18,960 bases of DNA from CAZGOM01 sp964542875 (GCA_964542875.1 CAZIWA010000110.1:1-18960), one strand, 5' to 3'. Positions 1 through 6,628 are shown, counted from the stretch's first letter. Notes: generated by a model from the letters alone, not told the origin. Numbers and translations are program-made.

Positions 1-1264
1 CGCCGATGCAGGAGGTGATGTGGTCGTAGCCGGGGAAGATGTCGGTGACGAGCGGCCCAAGGACGTAGAAGGGAGCGCCGTGGCAGAGCTTGCGCTGGAG
101 CTTCATGTTGAACTCGATCTGGTCGAGCGGGACGTGGCCGGGGCCTTCGATCATGACCTGGACGCCTTTGCGCCAGGCGCGTTCGGTGAGCTCACCAAGG
201 GCGCAGAGCTCGGCGAGCTGGACGCGGTCGGTGGCGTCGGCGAGGCCGCCGGGGCGGCAGCCGTCACCGATGGAGAAGGTGACGTCGTACTCGCGCATGA
301 CGTCGCAGATGTCTTCCCAGAGGGTGTACATGATGTTTTGCTTGTTGTGGACGAGCATCCACTTGGCAAGCAGGGAGCCGCCTCGGGAGACAAGGCCGAT
401 GAGGCGGTCGCGGACGTACTTGAGGTGTTCGCGCAGCACGCCGGCGTGAATGGTGAAGTAGTCGACGCCCTGTTCGGCCTGGTGGCGGAGGGTATCCAAG
501 ACGATTTTTTCGTCGAGGTCTTCGATCTTGCGGCCGATGATCATGCTGTAGATGGGGACGGTGCCGATGGGGACGTTGGAGTGTTTGGTGAGGGCGGCAC
601 GGCAGGCGTCGAGGTCGCCGCCGGTGGAGAGGTCCATGACGGTGTCAGCGCCCCATTTTTCGGCCCATTTGAGCTTGACGACTTCCTCGTCGGTGGAGGA
701 GGAGACGGGGGAGGCGCCCATGTTGGCGTTGACCTTGGTCTTGCTGGCGCGGCCGATGCACATGGGGTCGAGGTTGTACTTGAGGTGGTTTTTATTGGCG
801 GGGATGACCATTCGGCCTGCACCGACTTCATCACGCACAAGGGCGGGGGTGAGGTGGGTTTCGCGCTCGGCGACGCGGACCATCTGGGGTGTGGTGACGC
901 CCAGGCGTGCGGACTCCAACTGGGTGGAGGGGACGAAAGCCGCGGGGAAGGTGACTTCCCGGGCGATGCCGTCGCACTGGGTGAAGACCACCCGGCCCGC
1001 GGTTTTGCCGAAGGGAATCTCAGCAGGGGAGCCGGGAAGCTCCTGGGTGGTCCAGCCTTCGGGGAGGAAGTCCCAGGCGGTTTTGTCCGACGGGAGGGGC
1101 ATGTGCGGGGTGTCAGGAGAGGAGAAGGTGTAGCGCCCGCGGATGCCGGCGGCGAGCTGGGGCTTGTTGGCGAATGAGCCGGGTGTGGTCGCCTTGCCGG
1201 TGCCGGGGTTGGAGCCGACTTCGGGGAGCGTGTAAGGGAGGATGGGATCGTTGGGCTTAATCAT
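1..1264 (-). CDS. thiC: Phosphomethylpyrimidine synthase ThiC (3' part outside window)
   Basis: ThiC is a radical-SAM enzyme that rearranges aminoimidazole ribotide to hydroxymethylpyrimidine phosphate, the pyrimidine half of thiamine. The reverse strand reads open from ATG at 1264 to the window edge, giving 421 residues. Recognisable ThiC stretches include GRYTFSSPDTPHMPLPSDK near the N-terminus, NHLKYNLDPMCIG and VNANMGASPVSSS in the middle, MDLSTGGDLD, TIHAGVL, SRGGSLLAKWM, SIGDGCRPG, and MIEGPGHVPLDQIEFNMKLQ then YDHITSCIG at the edge. The C-terminal cysteine motif that holds the iron-sulfur cluster would lie beyond base 1 and cannot be checked. The gene follows the DinB-fold gene by 54 nt with a GGGAAAGG ribosome site, so it is probably the second gene of a TPP-riboswitch operon. 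The identity is secure; the total length is unknown. Confidence 0.96.
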   Translation of the reverse strand, partial: MIKPNDPILPYTLPEVGSNPGTGKATTPGSFANKPQLAAGIRGRYTFSSPDTPHMPLPSDKTAWDFLPEGWTTQELPGSPAEIPFGKTAGRVVFTQCDGIAREVTFPAAFVPSTQLESARLGVTTPQMVRVAERETHLTPALVRDEVGAGRMVIPANKNHLKYNLDPMCIGRASKTKVNANMGASPVSSSTDEEVVKLKWAEKWGADTVMDLSTGGDLDACRAALTKHSNVPIGTVPIYSMIIGRKIEDLDEKIVLDTLRHQAEQGVDYFTIHAGVLREHLKYVRDRLIGLVSRGGSLLAKWMLVHNKQNIMYTLWEDICDVMREYDVTFSIGDGCRPGGLADATDRVQLAELCALGELTERAWRKGVQVMIEGPGHVPLDQIEFNMKLQRKLCHGAPFYVLGPLVTDIFPGYDHITSCIG

Positions 1265-1318
1265 GGGATTCTGGACCTTTCCCGGCCGCTTAAGGGCCTG
1301 GTGAATAGAAAACGGTTA

Positions 1319-1816
1319 TCAGGCGTTTACGGTGAGGGACCACTCCAGCACGGAGGTGGGGGGAATGGGCTTGATGCCCAGTTGGCGCAACATGTTGGCG
1401 CACTGTGCGCGGTGGTGAACGCCGTGGGTGGTGAGGTGGGTGAGGATGACGCTGCGGACGAAGGTGAGCGGCTGGCCGTTGCGGATGGCGGTGACGGTCT
1501 GATCAAAGGGGTGGGCCTGAGCGATGGCGACCAAGCCGTTGTGCAGGGCCTGCGCCTGGATGAGGAGTTCATCGGCGGTACGGAGGGTGGCTTCAAAGCG
1601 GGGGCCGGGGAGCATTTCCTGCGCGCTGAGGGCACGCGTCCAGCGATCCATGGCGCCCAGGACGTGGGAGAGGGTGTCGTGGACGGAGCCGGGGCCGATT
1701 TCAAAGCGCTGGTGGAACTGGTCGAAGGTGAGGTTTTGGGCGGTATTCAAAAGCGAAACATTGGCCCAGTGGTTGTGGGTGAGAAGGATATCGATTGGGT
1801 TGGACAAGATGGGCAT
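1319..1816 (-). CDS. DinB-fold protein in thiamine operon
   Basis: The 165-residue product resembles the DinB/DUF664 superfamily of small four-helix bundles that bind a divalent metal through three histidines. Likely ligands are His51 (SHVLGAMDRW), His131 and His135 (in THGVHHRAQ); His14 and His16 sit in HNHWAN near the N-terminus. Family members include thiol-dependent transferases and hydrolases, so the fold does not give the reaction. An upstream in-frame ATG at 1858 exists but lies inside the riboswitch. ATG 1816 is chosen because GGAGG at 1831-1827 sits 10 nt ahead of it and because the family match begins there. It is the first gene behind the TPP riboswitch and thiC follows after 54 nt, which suggests a role in thiamine supply, salvage or repair. 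That role is inference from context only. Confidence 0.85.
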   Translation of the reverse strand: MPILSNPIDILLTHNHWANVSLLNTAQNLTFDQFHQRFEIGPGSVHDTLSHVLGAMDRWTRALSAQEMLPGPRFEATLRTADELLIQAQALHNGLVAIAQAHPFDQTVTAIRNGQPLTFVRSVILTHLTTHGVHHRAQCANMLRQLGIKPIPPTSVLEWSLTVNA

Positions 1817-1819
1817 CTG

Positions 1820-1901
1820 TCGCTTTCCTCCGCCGGTGTGAGCCGGGTCAGGTTCCAAGGGTATGTTCTCAGCCCCAAAAATGGCGGGGCACCCCTAGCG
1901 A
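1820..1901 (-). promoter_or_regulatory. TPP (thi-box) riboswitch
   Basis: The reverse strand carries the conserved thi-box elements in order: AGGGGTGCC, then GGGGCTGAGA, then ACCCTTGGAACCTGA, then CCGGCGGAGG. The ends TCGCT (1901-1897) and AGCGA (1824-1820) pair to form P1. TPP riboswitches bind thiamine pyrophosphate and shut off thiamine genes. No separate terminator or anti-Shine-Dalgarno helix follows: the DinB-gene start codon is only 3 nt past P1, and its ribosome site lies inside the aptamer. This points to translational control by direct burial of the site. Confidence 0.95.
1823..1831 (-). promoter_or_regulatory. Shine-Dalgarno inside the riboswitch aptamer
   Basis: GGAGGAAAG on the reverse strand is a strong ribosome site 10 nt ahead of ATG 1816. 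Its last two bases belong to the 3' strand of P1 and the remainder to the conserved 3' part of the TPP aptamer. It decides the start of the DinB-fold gene and explains how ligand binding could block initiation. Confidence 0.8.
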
Positions 1902-1913
1902 GTAACGTCAGGT

Positions 1914-1942
1914 AGTATAGCCTTTTAAGCGGTGATCTTCAA
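1914..1942 (-). promoter_or_regulatory. Sigma-70-type promoter of the riboswitch operon
   Basis: On the reverse strand TTGAAG (1942-1937) and TATACT (1919-1914) are separated by exactly 17 nt. Transcription would start near 1907, about six bases before the riboswitch aptamer begins, which supports the call. The promoter lies in the short gap shared with the divergent acpS gene; no clear acpS promoter was found there. Confidence 0.75.
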
Positions 1943-1964
1943 ACATTTGGCGGAGTTATGCGGG

Positions 1965-2345
1965 ATGACGATCCTAGGGCACGGCATTGATCTGGTGGAA
2001 GTTTCGCGCATCAAGGAGCTCCTGGATGCGCATGGAGACCGGTTTGTATCGCGTTGCTTTACGCCTGTGGAGGCCCAATACGCGGCGACGAGCGCGGTTC
2101 GGGCGCAGCACCTGGCGGCGCGGTTTGCCGCCAAGGAAGCGGTGAGCAAGGCGCTGGGGACGGGGATTTCCCAAGGGATCATGTGGACGGATATTGAGGT
2201 GGTCCGGCAGCCTTCGGGCGCGCCGGAGGTGCGCCTGTACAACCGGGCGCTGGCGGTGGCGCAGGAACTTGGGGTGAAAGAGTGGCGACTAAGCCTGAGC
2301 CATATCAAGACGCATGCGATGGCGAGCGCGATCGCTTGTGGATGA
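1965..2345 (+). CDS. acpS: Holo-[acyl-carrier-protein] synthase AcpS
   Basis: AcpS transfers the 4'-phosphopantetheine arm of coenzyme A to a serine of apo-acyl carrier protein, activating it for fatty acid synthesis. The 126-residue product has the usual family length and both signature blocks: GHGIDLVEVSRI at the N-terminus, whose Asp is a magnesium ligand, and RFAAKEAVSKALGTGI near residue 50, whose Glu is the second ligand. LSLSHIKTHAMASAIA closes the protein. ATG 1965 is chosen over an upstream in-frame GTG at 1932 because the conserved start MTILGHGID begins there and GGAG lies about 10 nt before it. The gene is divergent from the thiamine operon; their promoters must share or overlap the 60-nt gap. 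Confidence 0.96.
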   Translation: MTILGHGIDLVEVSRIKELLDAHGDRFVSRCFTPVEAQYAATSAVRAQHLAARFAAKEAVSKALGTGISQGIMWTDIEVVRQPSGAPEVRLYNRALAVAQELGVKEWRLSLSHIKTHAMASAIACG

Positions 2346-2611
2346 AGGAAGAAGGGGCTCGGGTCTGGGGTCTCGGGGAAGACAAAGAACAGAGGCAAGG
2401 CATTTGGGTGGCCTTGCCGGCACATGCACCCCGGCGCGTGGGCCATCATCAAAATGCTTTTACCCTGTGAGACGAAGAAAAACGTGATTGTTTGTTAAAG
2501 GCGGGGAAGTGGGATGGGCGATAACGTATGATAGAGCGTGTTTGGCGCTTGAACCTGTCGGGCATGGCGGCCTGATGGGGGGATGGGGCTGAATTTTAAG
2601 GATCGCTGCCC
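2346..2611. other. Intergenic gap with heptamer tract
   Basis: No gene is supported here. Four 7-base units lie at 2354-2381 (GGGGCTC, GGGTCTG, GGGTCTC, GGGGAAG), just behind the acpS stop. AAGGA shortly before 2612 serves as ribosome site for the next gene. TATGAT at 2528-2533 could be a -10 element but no matching -35 was found. Confidence 0.5.
2354..2381. repeat. Heptamer tandem tract, GGGTCTN type
   Basis: Four consecutive 7-base units with a GGG core begin 8 nt after the acpS stop codon. The unit GGGTCTN matches the reverse complement of the AGACCCT array at 4141-4161, so the two tracts share sequence as well as period. Confidence 0.6.
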
Positions 2612-3373
2612 GTGAGCAAGGACGCTCAACAGCAAATTTCTTTATTTGAAAGCAGCGCGTCGGGAAGCCCCGGCGATGGCGGCGGCGCGCGCGTTTCAGG
2701 CGGCGCCAGCCGGCGTCGGCATGTGGTGCCGGAAAAGCGCGTGGTGACGCCGGTCATCACCGTGGCCAAGCGGGAATCGCCTGTTGCGAAGCTGAGCCGG
2801 GTGGTGAATGTCCGGGTGCCGGTGCTGTTTCTGGCGCTGGGTGCGGTGTTGATGGCGATGGTTGTCGGGGGTGTATACCTGATTGGCGTGCATCGGGGCA
2901 AGAAAGAGGGGGGGCAGGAGACGATTGCCCGGCTGAGGGAATCCAAGATGCCGCTTTACATGGCGGCGCAGCAGGGGGATAACCCTGAGGTGACACGGGA
3001 TTTAGGCCAAGCTCCGGCTGCGGTTCCCGAGGCGGCGCAAGATGAGAATGCTTCGGAAAAACCAGCGTCTGGAGCGGTCGAGAAGCGCAAGCCGGGGCTG
3101 AATTACCTGGTGATGGCGTTCTACCCCAAGGATGAGGCGGACCGGCTGGTGGCGTTTTTGAAAGCACGCGGGCTTGAAGCGCAGACGAATGTGGTGCATA
3201 ATAAGGCGCTTTACCACGTCGTAGCCCTTCGGGGTTTTGACGCGCAGGGCCTGCGTTCCAAGGAATACCAGGCGTACAAGCAGCAGATTCTGCTGCTTGG
3301 GCGCGAATGGAATACAAGGAATAAGGGCCCGACCAATCTGTCCGACGTCTGGCCGCAGCGTTACGACGGATAA
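2612..3373 (+). CDS. Single-pass membrane protein with SPOR-like C-terminal domain
   Basis: The 253-residue product has a low-complexity Gly/Ser- and Arg-rich N-terminal part (1-65), one strong membrane segment at about 69-93, a charged and Ala/Pro-rich linker (94-160), and a compact C-terminal domain from about 161 to 235. That domain starts with LNYLVMAFYPKDEADRLVAFL and has the look of a SPOR fold, which in other bacteria binds denuded peptidoglycan at division sites. The similarity is by pattern only. GTG 2612 is supported by AAGGA about 8 nt upstream. Topology would be N-in, C-out. It lies 65 nt ahead of the small basic protein gene in the same direction, and the two may share a transcript. 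Alternative: a lineage-specific membrane protein of unknown role. Confidence 0.7.
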   Translation: MSKDAQQQISLFESSASGSPGDGGGARVSGGASRRRHVVPEKRVVTPVITVAKRESPVAKLSRVVNVRVPVLFLALGAVLMAMVVGGVYLIGVHRGKKEGGQETIARLRESKMPLYMAAQQGDNPEVTRDLGQAPAAVPEAAQDENASEKPASGAVEKRKPGLNYLVMAFYPKDEADRLVAFLKARGLEAQTNVVHNKALYHVVALRGFDAQGLRSKEYQAYKQQILLLGREWNTRNKGPTNLSDVWPQRYDG

Positions 3374-3384
3374 AACACAAAAGT

Positions 3385-3400
3385 GCCGAGAGGTCTCGGC
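3385..3400 (+). other. Intercistronic hairpin
   Basis: GCCGAG and CTCGGC form a perfect 6-bp stem around the loop AGGT between the SPOR-like gene and the small basic protein gene. No T-run follows, so it is not a typical terminator. It might stabilise or mark a processing point for the downstream message. Confidence 0.45.
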
Positions 3401-3438
3401 TCGATACCCGGCCGACATCCGCCTTTGAGGTAATTTCC

Positions 3439-3717
3439 ATGAGTCTTGACCGCAGCCTGAAAATCAGCTCTTCGATGGGTCGCCACCGGAACGTTCTGAC
3501 GCGTGCGGAACGCGTTGCGAAACTGACGGAAAACGGCAAGTTCAACCCCGCGACCGGCAGCCCTGTTGGCCTGCCCAAGGTCGGCAACCGCAAGATCTCC
3601 GCGGGCGCCAAGCCCAAGAAGGAAGCGGCTGAAGGGGATGCAGCAGCAGCAGGGAAGCCCGCAGCCGGTGGGGCCAAGCCCGCAGCCGGTGCAGCCAAGC
3701 CCGCAGCCAAGAAGTAA
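3439..3717 (+). CDS. PVC-group small basic protein with Ala/Lys/Pro tail
   Basis: Residues 1-53 match the small basic protein family restricted to Planctomycetes, Verrucomicrobia and Chlamydiae (as I recall, TIGR04137). The core begins MSLDRSLK, followed by RHRNVLTRAER and then GLPKVGNRK. Members are thought to bind nucleic acid and are often discussed with ribosome-related proteins; the precise role is not settled. Here a second part (54-92) consists of repeated Lys-Pro-Ala-Ala units, as in histone H1-like tails, and looks like a lineage-specific extension able to contact DNA or RNA. GAGG about 9 nt before ATG 3439 fits the start. A strong terminator follows. It is the best taxonomic marker in the window. 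Confidence 0.9.
   Translation: MSLDRSLKISSSMGRHRNVLTRAERVAKLTENGKFNPATGSPVGLPKVGNRKISAGAKPKKEAAEGDAAAAGKPAAGGAKPAAGAAKPAAKK
3655..3712 (+). repeat. Internal AAGCCCGCAGCC repeats in gene tail
   Basis: Three near-identical copies of AAGCCCGCAGCC, spaced by short Gly/Ala codon runs, encode the Lys-Pro-Ala-Ala units at the C-terminus of the small basic protein. The near-identity at the DNA level suggests recent expansion by slippage or recombination; copy number may vary between strains. Confidence 0.7.
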
Positions 3718-3721
3718 TTCA

Positions 3722-3738
3722 CTCAAACTTTGTTTGAG
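3722..3738 (+). other. AT-rich hairpin ahead of terminator
   Basis: CTCAAAC and GTTTGAG form a perfect 7-bp stem with loop TTT, starting 4 nt after the stop codon of the small basic protein gene. It directly precedes a much stronger terminator hairpin and may protect the 3' end or help termination. Confidence 0.5.
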
Positions 3739-3750
3739 AATGGTATTTGA

Positions 3751-3791
3751 GCAGACGCTCCTTGAACGAGGAGCGTCTGCTTGTTTGTTTG
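3751..3791 (+). terminator. Strong intrinsic terminator
   Basis: GCAGACGCTCC (3751-3761) pairs perfectly with GGAGCGTCTGC (3770-3780) around an 8-nt loop that can close further to GAAC. The T-rich run TTGTTTGTTTG follows at once. This ends the transcript of the small basic protein gene and separates it from the aminotransferase gene. Confidence 0.88.
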
Positions 3792-4004
3792 TGGGGGAGG
3801 GGTTTGAGGTGCAGAGGGGGGAGCCGGGGTGGGTTGTGTGGGGTGATTGGATGTGATGTTGGCACGTGCAAGACATCGCACCGCTTTGGGTGTGCTGTGC
3901 TATCCGGATTGTTTCATGGGGAGCATGACGGATTCAGCGGAGAAAGCAGATTTCGAGAGATTGGCGACTGAAGAGTTCACTCATGTCGGTGAAGAGGGTT
4001 GATC

Positions 4005-4031
4005 GGGAGCCGGCGGGACGCCGGCGCTCCC
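4005..4031. repeat. GC-rich palindrome, REP-like
   Basis: GCCGGCG (4009-4015) and CGCCGGC (4019-4025) pair around GGA, and the flanks GGGA (4005-4008) and TCCC (4028-4031) pair outside a two-base bulge. The shape recalls repetitive extragenic palindromes, but only one copy is visible in this window. Confidence 0.5.
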
Positions 4032-4133
4032 GGTGCAGAATCTGTCATGCACCCGTTTGGCGTGATGAGTTGTGGGGCGGTGGGCAACGTGCTAAAAACA
4101 TTGCCCCGGTTTGCCGGTTCCGGTTTCGTCGAA

Positions 4134-4168
4134 AAACTCCAGACCCTAGACCCTAGACCCTCGACCCG
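4134..4168. repeat. Heptamer array, AGACCCT type
   Basis: Three perfect tandem copies of AGACCCT (4141-4161) are flanked by the diverged units AAACTCC (4134-4140) and CGACCCG (4162-4168). The array ends 12 nt before the aminotransferase start codon, so it falls in the 5' leader. Confidence 0.85.
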
Positions 4169-4180
4169 CAAAGGCTTTCC

Positions 4181-5344
4181 ATGTTTGACCCAGAAATTCT
4201 GATCACTGACCGTTTGCGCAAGATTGACGCCTCGGGCATCCGGAAAGTGTTCGACATGGCGGCGGCGCTGAAAGACCCGATCAACCTGTCCATTGGCCAG
4301 CCGGATTTCGATGTGCCGGCGGACGTGAAAAAGGCGGCGATCGCGGCGATTGAAAATGGGCAGAACCGATACACCGTGACCCAGGGGACCAAAGAGCTCA
4401 ACGCCAAGGTGCGCAAGGTGCTGACGGATGAATTCGATGCCTGGAAGACGGCGGAATTCGGCACGCTGGTGACGTCCGGCGTTTCGGGCGGGCTGCTTCT
4501 GGCGCTGATGACCTGCGTGCAGCCGGGCGATGAAGTGATCATCCCCGACCCGTACTTTGTGATGTACAAGCACCTGGTGACGCTCGCGGGCGGAACCGCG
4601 GTGTATGTCGATACGTATCCTGACTTTCAGGTGACCGCCGAGCGCGTGGCCCCTTACGTGACCAAGAAAACCAAGATGCTGCTGTTTAACTCGCCGTCGA
4701 ACCCGACGGGCGTGGTGGCCAGCGAGAAGGTGTGCAAGGACATCGCGCAACTCGCCGACGACAAGGGCTTTTTGCTGCTTTCGGACGAGATTTACGATGA
4801 GTTCTGCTACGAGAAGACCGAACGCGGCGCGGGTTCCGGCGTGTACAAGTGTCCCTCCCCGGCGAAATATTCCAAGAACACACTGGTGATGCGCGGGCAC
4901 TCCAAGACGTACGGCATGACGGGCTGGCGACTGGGTTACGCTGCAGGGCCGGTGCGCGTGATCGAAGAGATGACCAAGCTGCAGCAGTACTCGTTTGTGT
5001 GTGCGCCCTCCATGGTGCAGGTGGCCGGCGTGCTGGCCATGGACCAGGACATGGGGCCGTACGTGAAGGCTTACCAGAAGAAGCGGGACATGGTGGTGAA
5101 CACCCTTAAGGGCCATTACAACCTGACCACCCCGGGCGGCGCGTTTTACGCGTTTCCCGAGGTGCCCAAGAAGCTGGGCCTCACCGCGACGCAGTTTGCG
5201 ACCAAAGCCATCGAGAACAACATGCTGCTGATCCCGGGTTCGGTGTTCAGCGGGCAGGATACGCATTTCCGCATCAGCTACGCCTGTAACGATGCGAAGC
5301 TGCAGCAGGGGCTGGACTTGCTGGTGAAGCTGGCGAAGGGGTGA
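4181..5344 (+). CDS. PLP-dependent class I/II aminotransferase (aspartate aminotransferase family)
   Basis: This fold-type I aminotransferase transfers an amino group between an amino acid and a 2-oxo acid using pyridoxal phosphate in the cytoplasm. All key residues are visible: the Schiff-base Lys242 in GHSKTYGMTGWRLGY, Asn174 in NSPSNPTG, Asp202 and Tyr205 in SDEIYDEF, and Arg364 in HFRISYA, which binds the substrate carboxylate. At 387 residues it has the normal length. ATG 4181 is preceded by AAAGG at 6 nt. The side-chain preference (aspartate, aromatic, alanine or other) cannot be read from the sequence, so no gene symbol is given. It stands alone between the terminator at 3751 and the inverted-repeat element at 5349, with no pathway partner next to it. 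Confidence 0.92.
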   Translation: MFDPEILITDRLRKIDASGIRKVFDMAAALKDPINLSIGQPDFDVPADVKKAAIAAIENGQNRYTVTQGTKELNAKVRKVLTDEFDAWKTAEFGTLVTSGVSGGLLLALMTCVQPGDEVIIPDPYFVMYKHLVTLAGGTAVYVDTYPDFQVTAERVAPYVTKKTKMLLFNSPSNPTGVVASEKVCKDIAQLADDKGFLLLSDEIYDEFCYEKTERGAGSGVYKCPSPAKYSKNTLVMRGHSKTYGMTGWRLGYAAGPVRVIEEMTKLQQYSFVCAPSMVQVAGVLAMDQDMGPYVKAYQKKRDMVVNTLKGHYNLTTPGGAFYAFPEVPKKLGLTATQFATKAIENNMLLIPGSVFSGQDTHFRISYACNDAKLQQGLDLLVKLAKG

Positions 5345-5348
5345 GGAA

Positions 5349-5594
5349 GACCTGCGGCCTGTTCGGGTTTTGAGTCGGTTCGAGTAAGAAAGAGAGGCCT
5401 ACGGCCTTTTCGGGTTTCGGGGTACGGGTTTCGGGTTAAGAAAAGATCGGATGAAGCAGAAGAAACCACGAATCCATCTGATTCTTTGATCCGAAATCCG
5501 AAACTCGCATTCCGAACAAGCCATCGGCCTCTCTTTCTTATTTGAATCCGACCCGAAACCCGTACCCCGAAACCCGAAAAGGCCGCAGGCCTCT
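5349..5594. repeat. Inverted-repeat element built of heptamers
   Basis: Arm B (5393-5436) and arm C (5551-5594) are reverse complements over 44 nt with a single mismatch, separated by 114 nt. Each arm consists of an AGGCC/GGCCT mini-hairpin, a T-run and four 7-base units of TTCGGGT type (5409-5436 and 5551-5578). A third, diverged direct copy lies at 5349-5377. Inside the loop are more heptamers (5491-5518, CCGAAAT type) and a second inverted pair, 5385-5399 with 5526-5540 (15 of 15). No open reading frame of note is present. Confidence 0.88.
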
Positions 5595-5644
5595 TACTCT
5601 TGGCTCTGGTTGATCAAACTTTAGGCTCTGGATCCTTTTTTCTC

Positions 5645-6628
5645 ATGTCCCCCCACGACCTGATCCAACTCGACCCTCTGGGGCTCTATGTCCCCGAAGG
5701 CGGGTTTTATATTGATCCGATGCGCAAGGTGGATCGGGCGATTGTGACGCATGCGCACAGCGACCATGCGCGGGCCGGGGCGGGGAATTATCTCACCAGT
5801 CTGGCCGGTGTGCATGTGTTGCGTGCCCGCGTGGGAGACAAGGCGAGCATCGAGGGCCTGGCGTGGGGCGAGCGGCGGATGATCGGCGGCGTGACGGTTT
5901 CGCTGCATCCATCCGGGCATGTGCTGGGGGCGTGCCAGGTGAGGCTGGAGGCACGCGGTCGCGTGACGGTGGTGTCGGGCGATTACAAGCTGCAGGCAGA
6001 CCCGACGACCGATGGCTTTGAGCCGGTGAAGTGCAATACGTTTGTGACGGAATCGACATTCGGCCTGCCGGTGTACCGGTGGCGGCCTGCGGAGATGGTG
6101 TTTGGGGAGATTAATGACTGGTGGCGGTGCAACGCCAGGGATGGGTTCACATCGGTGATCCTGGCGTATTCGCTGGGGAAGGCGCAGCGGATGCTGGCGA
6201 GCGTGGATGCCTCCATCGGACCCATCGCGGTGCACCCGGCGATCTACGAAATGAATAAGGCTTATGCGCTTTCAGGGGTGCGGCTGCCGGAGGTGGTGAC
6301 GGGTGAGGGGGCCGCGGCACTCGCGCGCGGCAAGGGGCTTTTGATTACCCCCAATGCGGCGGCGGACTCGGCATGGATTGCGGGGTTTGGAGAACTGTCT
6401 GTGGGCGTGGCTTCCGGGTGGATGCAGCTTGCCGGAGGGCGTGAAAAGCAGGTGACGGGGCGGGGCAGGGGGTTTGTGCTGTCTGACCATGCGGACTGGC
6501 CGGGGTTGCTGAGCGCGATTGAAGGCACCGGTGCTTCGCGCGTGCTGGTGACGCATGGGCACACGTCTGCGCTGGTACGCTATCTGAGAGAAAAAGGGCT
6601 GGACGCACAGGAGCTCAAATCAGGGTAA
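5645..6628 (+). CDS. Metallo-beta-lactamase fold nuclease, DNA-ligase-associated exonuclease type
   Basis: The 327-residue product belongs to the beta-CASP branch of metallo-beta-lactamase-fold nucleases. Metal-binding motifs are THAHSDHA (His36, His38, Asp40, His41), His88 to His92 in HPSGHVLGA, Asp113 in SGDYK, Asp281-His282 in LSDHADW, and His304 in VTHGHTS; Glu136 in FVTESTFG fits motif A. Sequence and length best fit the putative exonuclease usually found beside an ATP-dependent DNA ligase and a helicase in a repair cluster. Neither partner is adjacent here, though they may be elsewhere in the genome. ATG 5645 is chosen because the family match starts at LIQLDPLGLYVPEGGFYID; an in-frame TTG at 5600 falls just after the repeat element. 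The ribosome site is weak. RNA processing is an alternative role. Confidence 0.85.
   Translation: MSPHDLIQLDPLGLYVPEGGFYIDPMRKVDRAIVTHAHSDHARAGAGNYLTSLAGVHVLRARVGDKASIEGLAWGERRMIGGVTVSLHPSGHVLGACQVRLEARGRVTVVSGDYKLQADPTTDGFEPVKCNTFVTESTFGLPVYRWRPAEMVFGEINDWWRCNARDGFTSVILAYSLGKAQRMLASVDASIGPIAVHPAIYEMNKAYALSGVRLPEVVTGEGAAALARGKGLLITPNAAADSAWIAGFGELSVGVASGWMQLAGGREKQVTGRGRGFVLSDHADWPGLLSAIEGTGASRVLVTHGHTSALVRYLREKGLDAQELKSG

Larger units (their letters stand above)
3792..4180. other. Intergenic region without a supported gene
   Basis: No convincing coding sequence is seen between the terminator and the aminotransferase gene. The stretch contains a GC-rich palindrome at 4005-4031 and a heptamer array at 4134-4168. 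The promoter of the aminotransferase gene presumably lies here but no -35/-10 pair could be picked with confidence. Confidence 0.5.

Noticed and set aside
20..1177. Long plus-strand open frame (385 codons)
   Set aside because: It is antisense to thiC. The minus strand reads as clear ThiC protein, and the plus-strand translation is low-complexity Gly/Val/Asp/Ala of the kind produced by the complement of GC-rich codons.
2757..3722. 321-codon minus-strand open frame across two plus genes
   Set aside because: It spans the SPOR-like gene, the hairpin and the small basic protein gene; its Pro/Ala repeats are the mirror of the Lys-Pro-Ala-Ala tail.
4134..4168. Telomere-like or CRISPR-like repeat
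   Set aside because: Seven-base units without spacers are not a CRISPR array, and similar period-7 tracts elsewhere in the window show it is a dispersed intergenic repeat type.
3977..5266. 429-codon minus-strand open frame
   Set aside because: It lies opposite the aminotransferase gene, which has all catalytic residues; the antisense product is His/Arg-rich without family features.
5600..5645. Upstream TTG start for the nuclease gene
   Set aside because: The extra 15 residues match nothing in the family and begin just after the repeat element; ATG 5645 fits the family start better.
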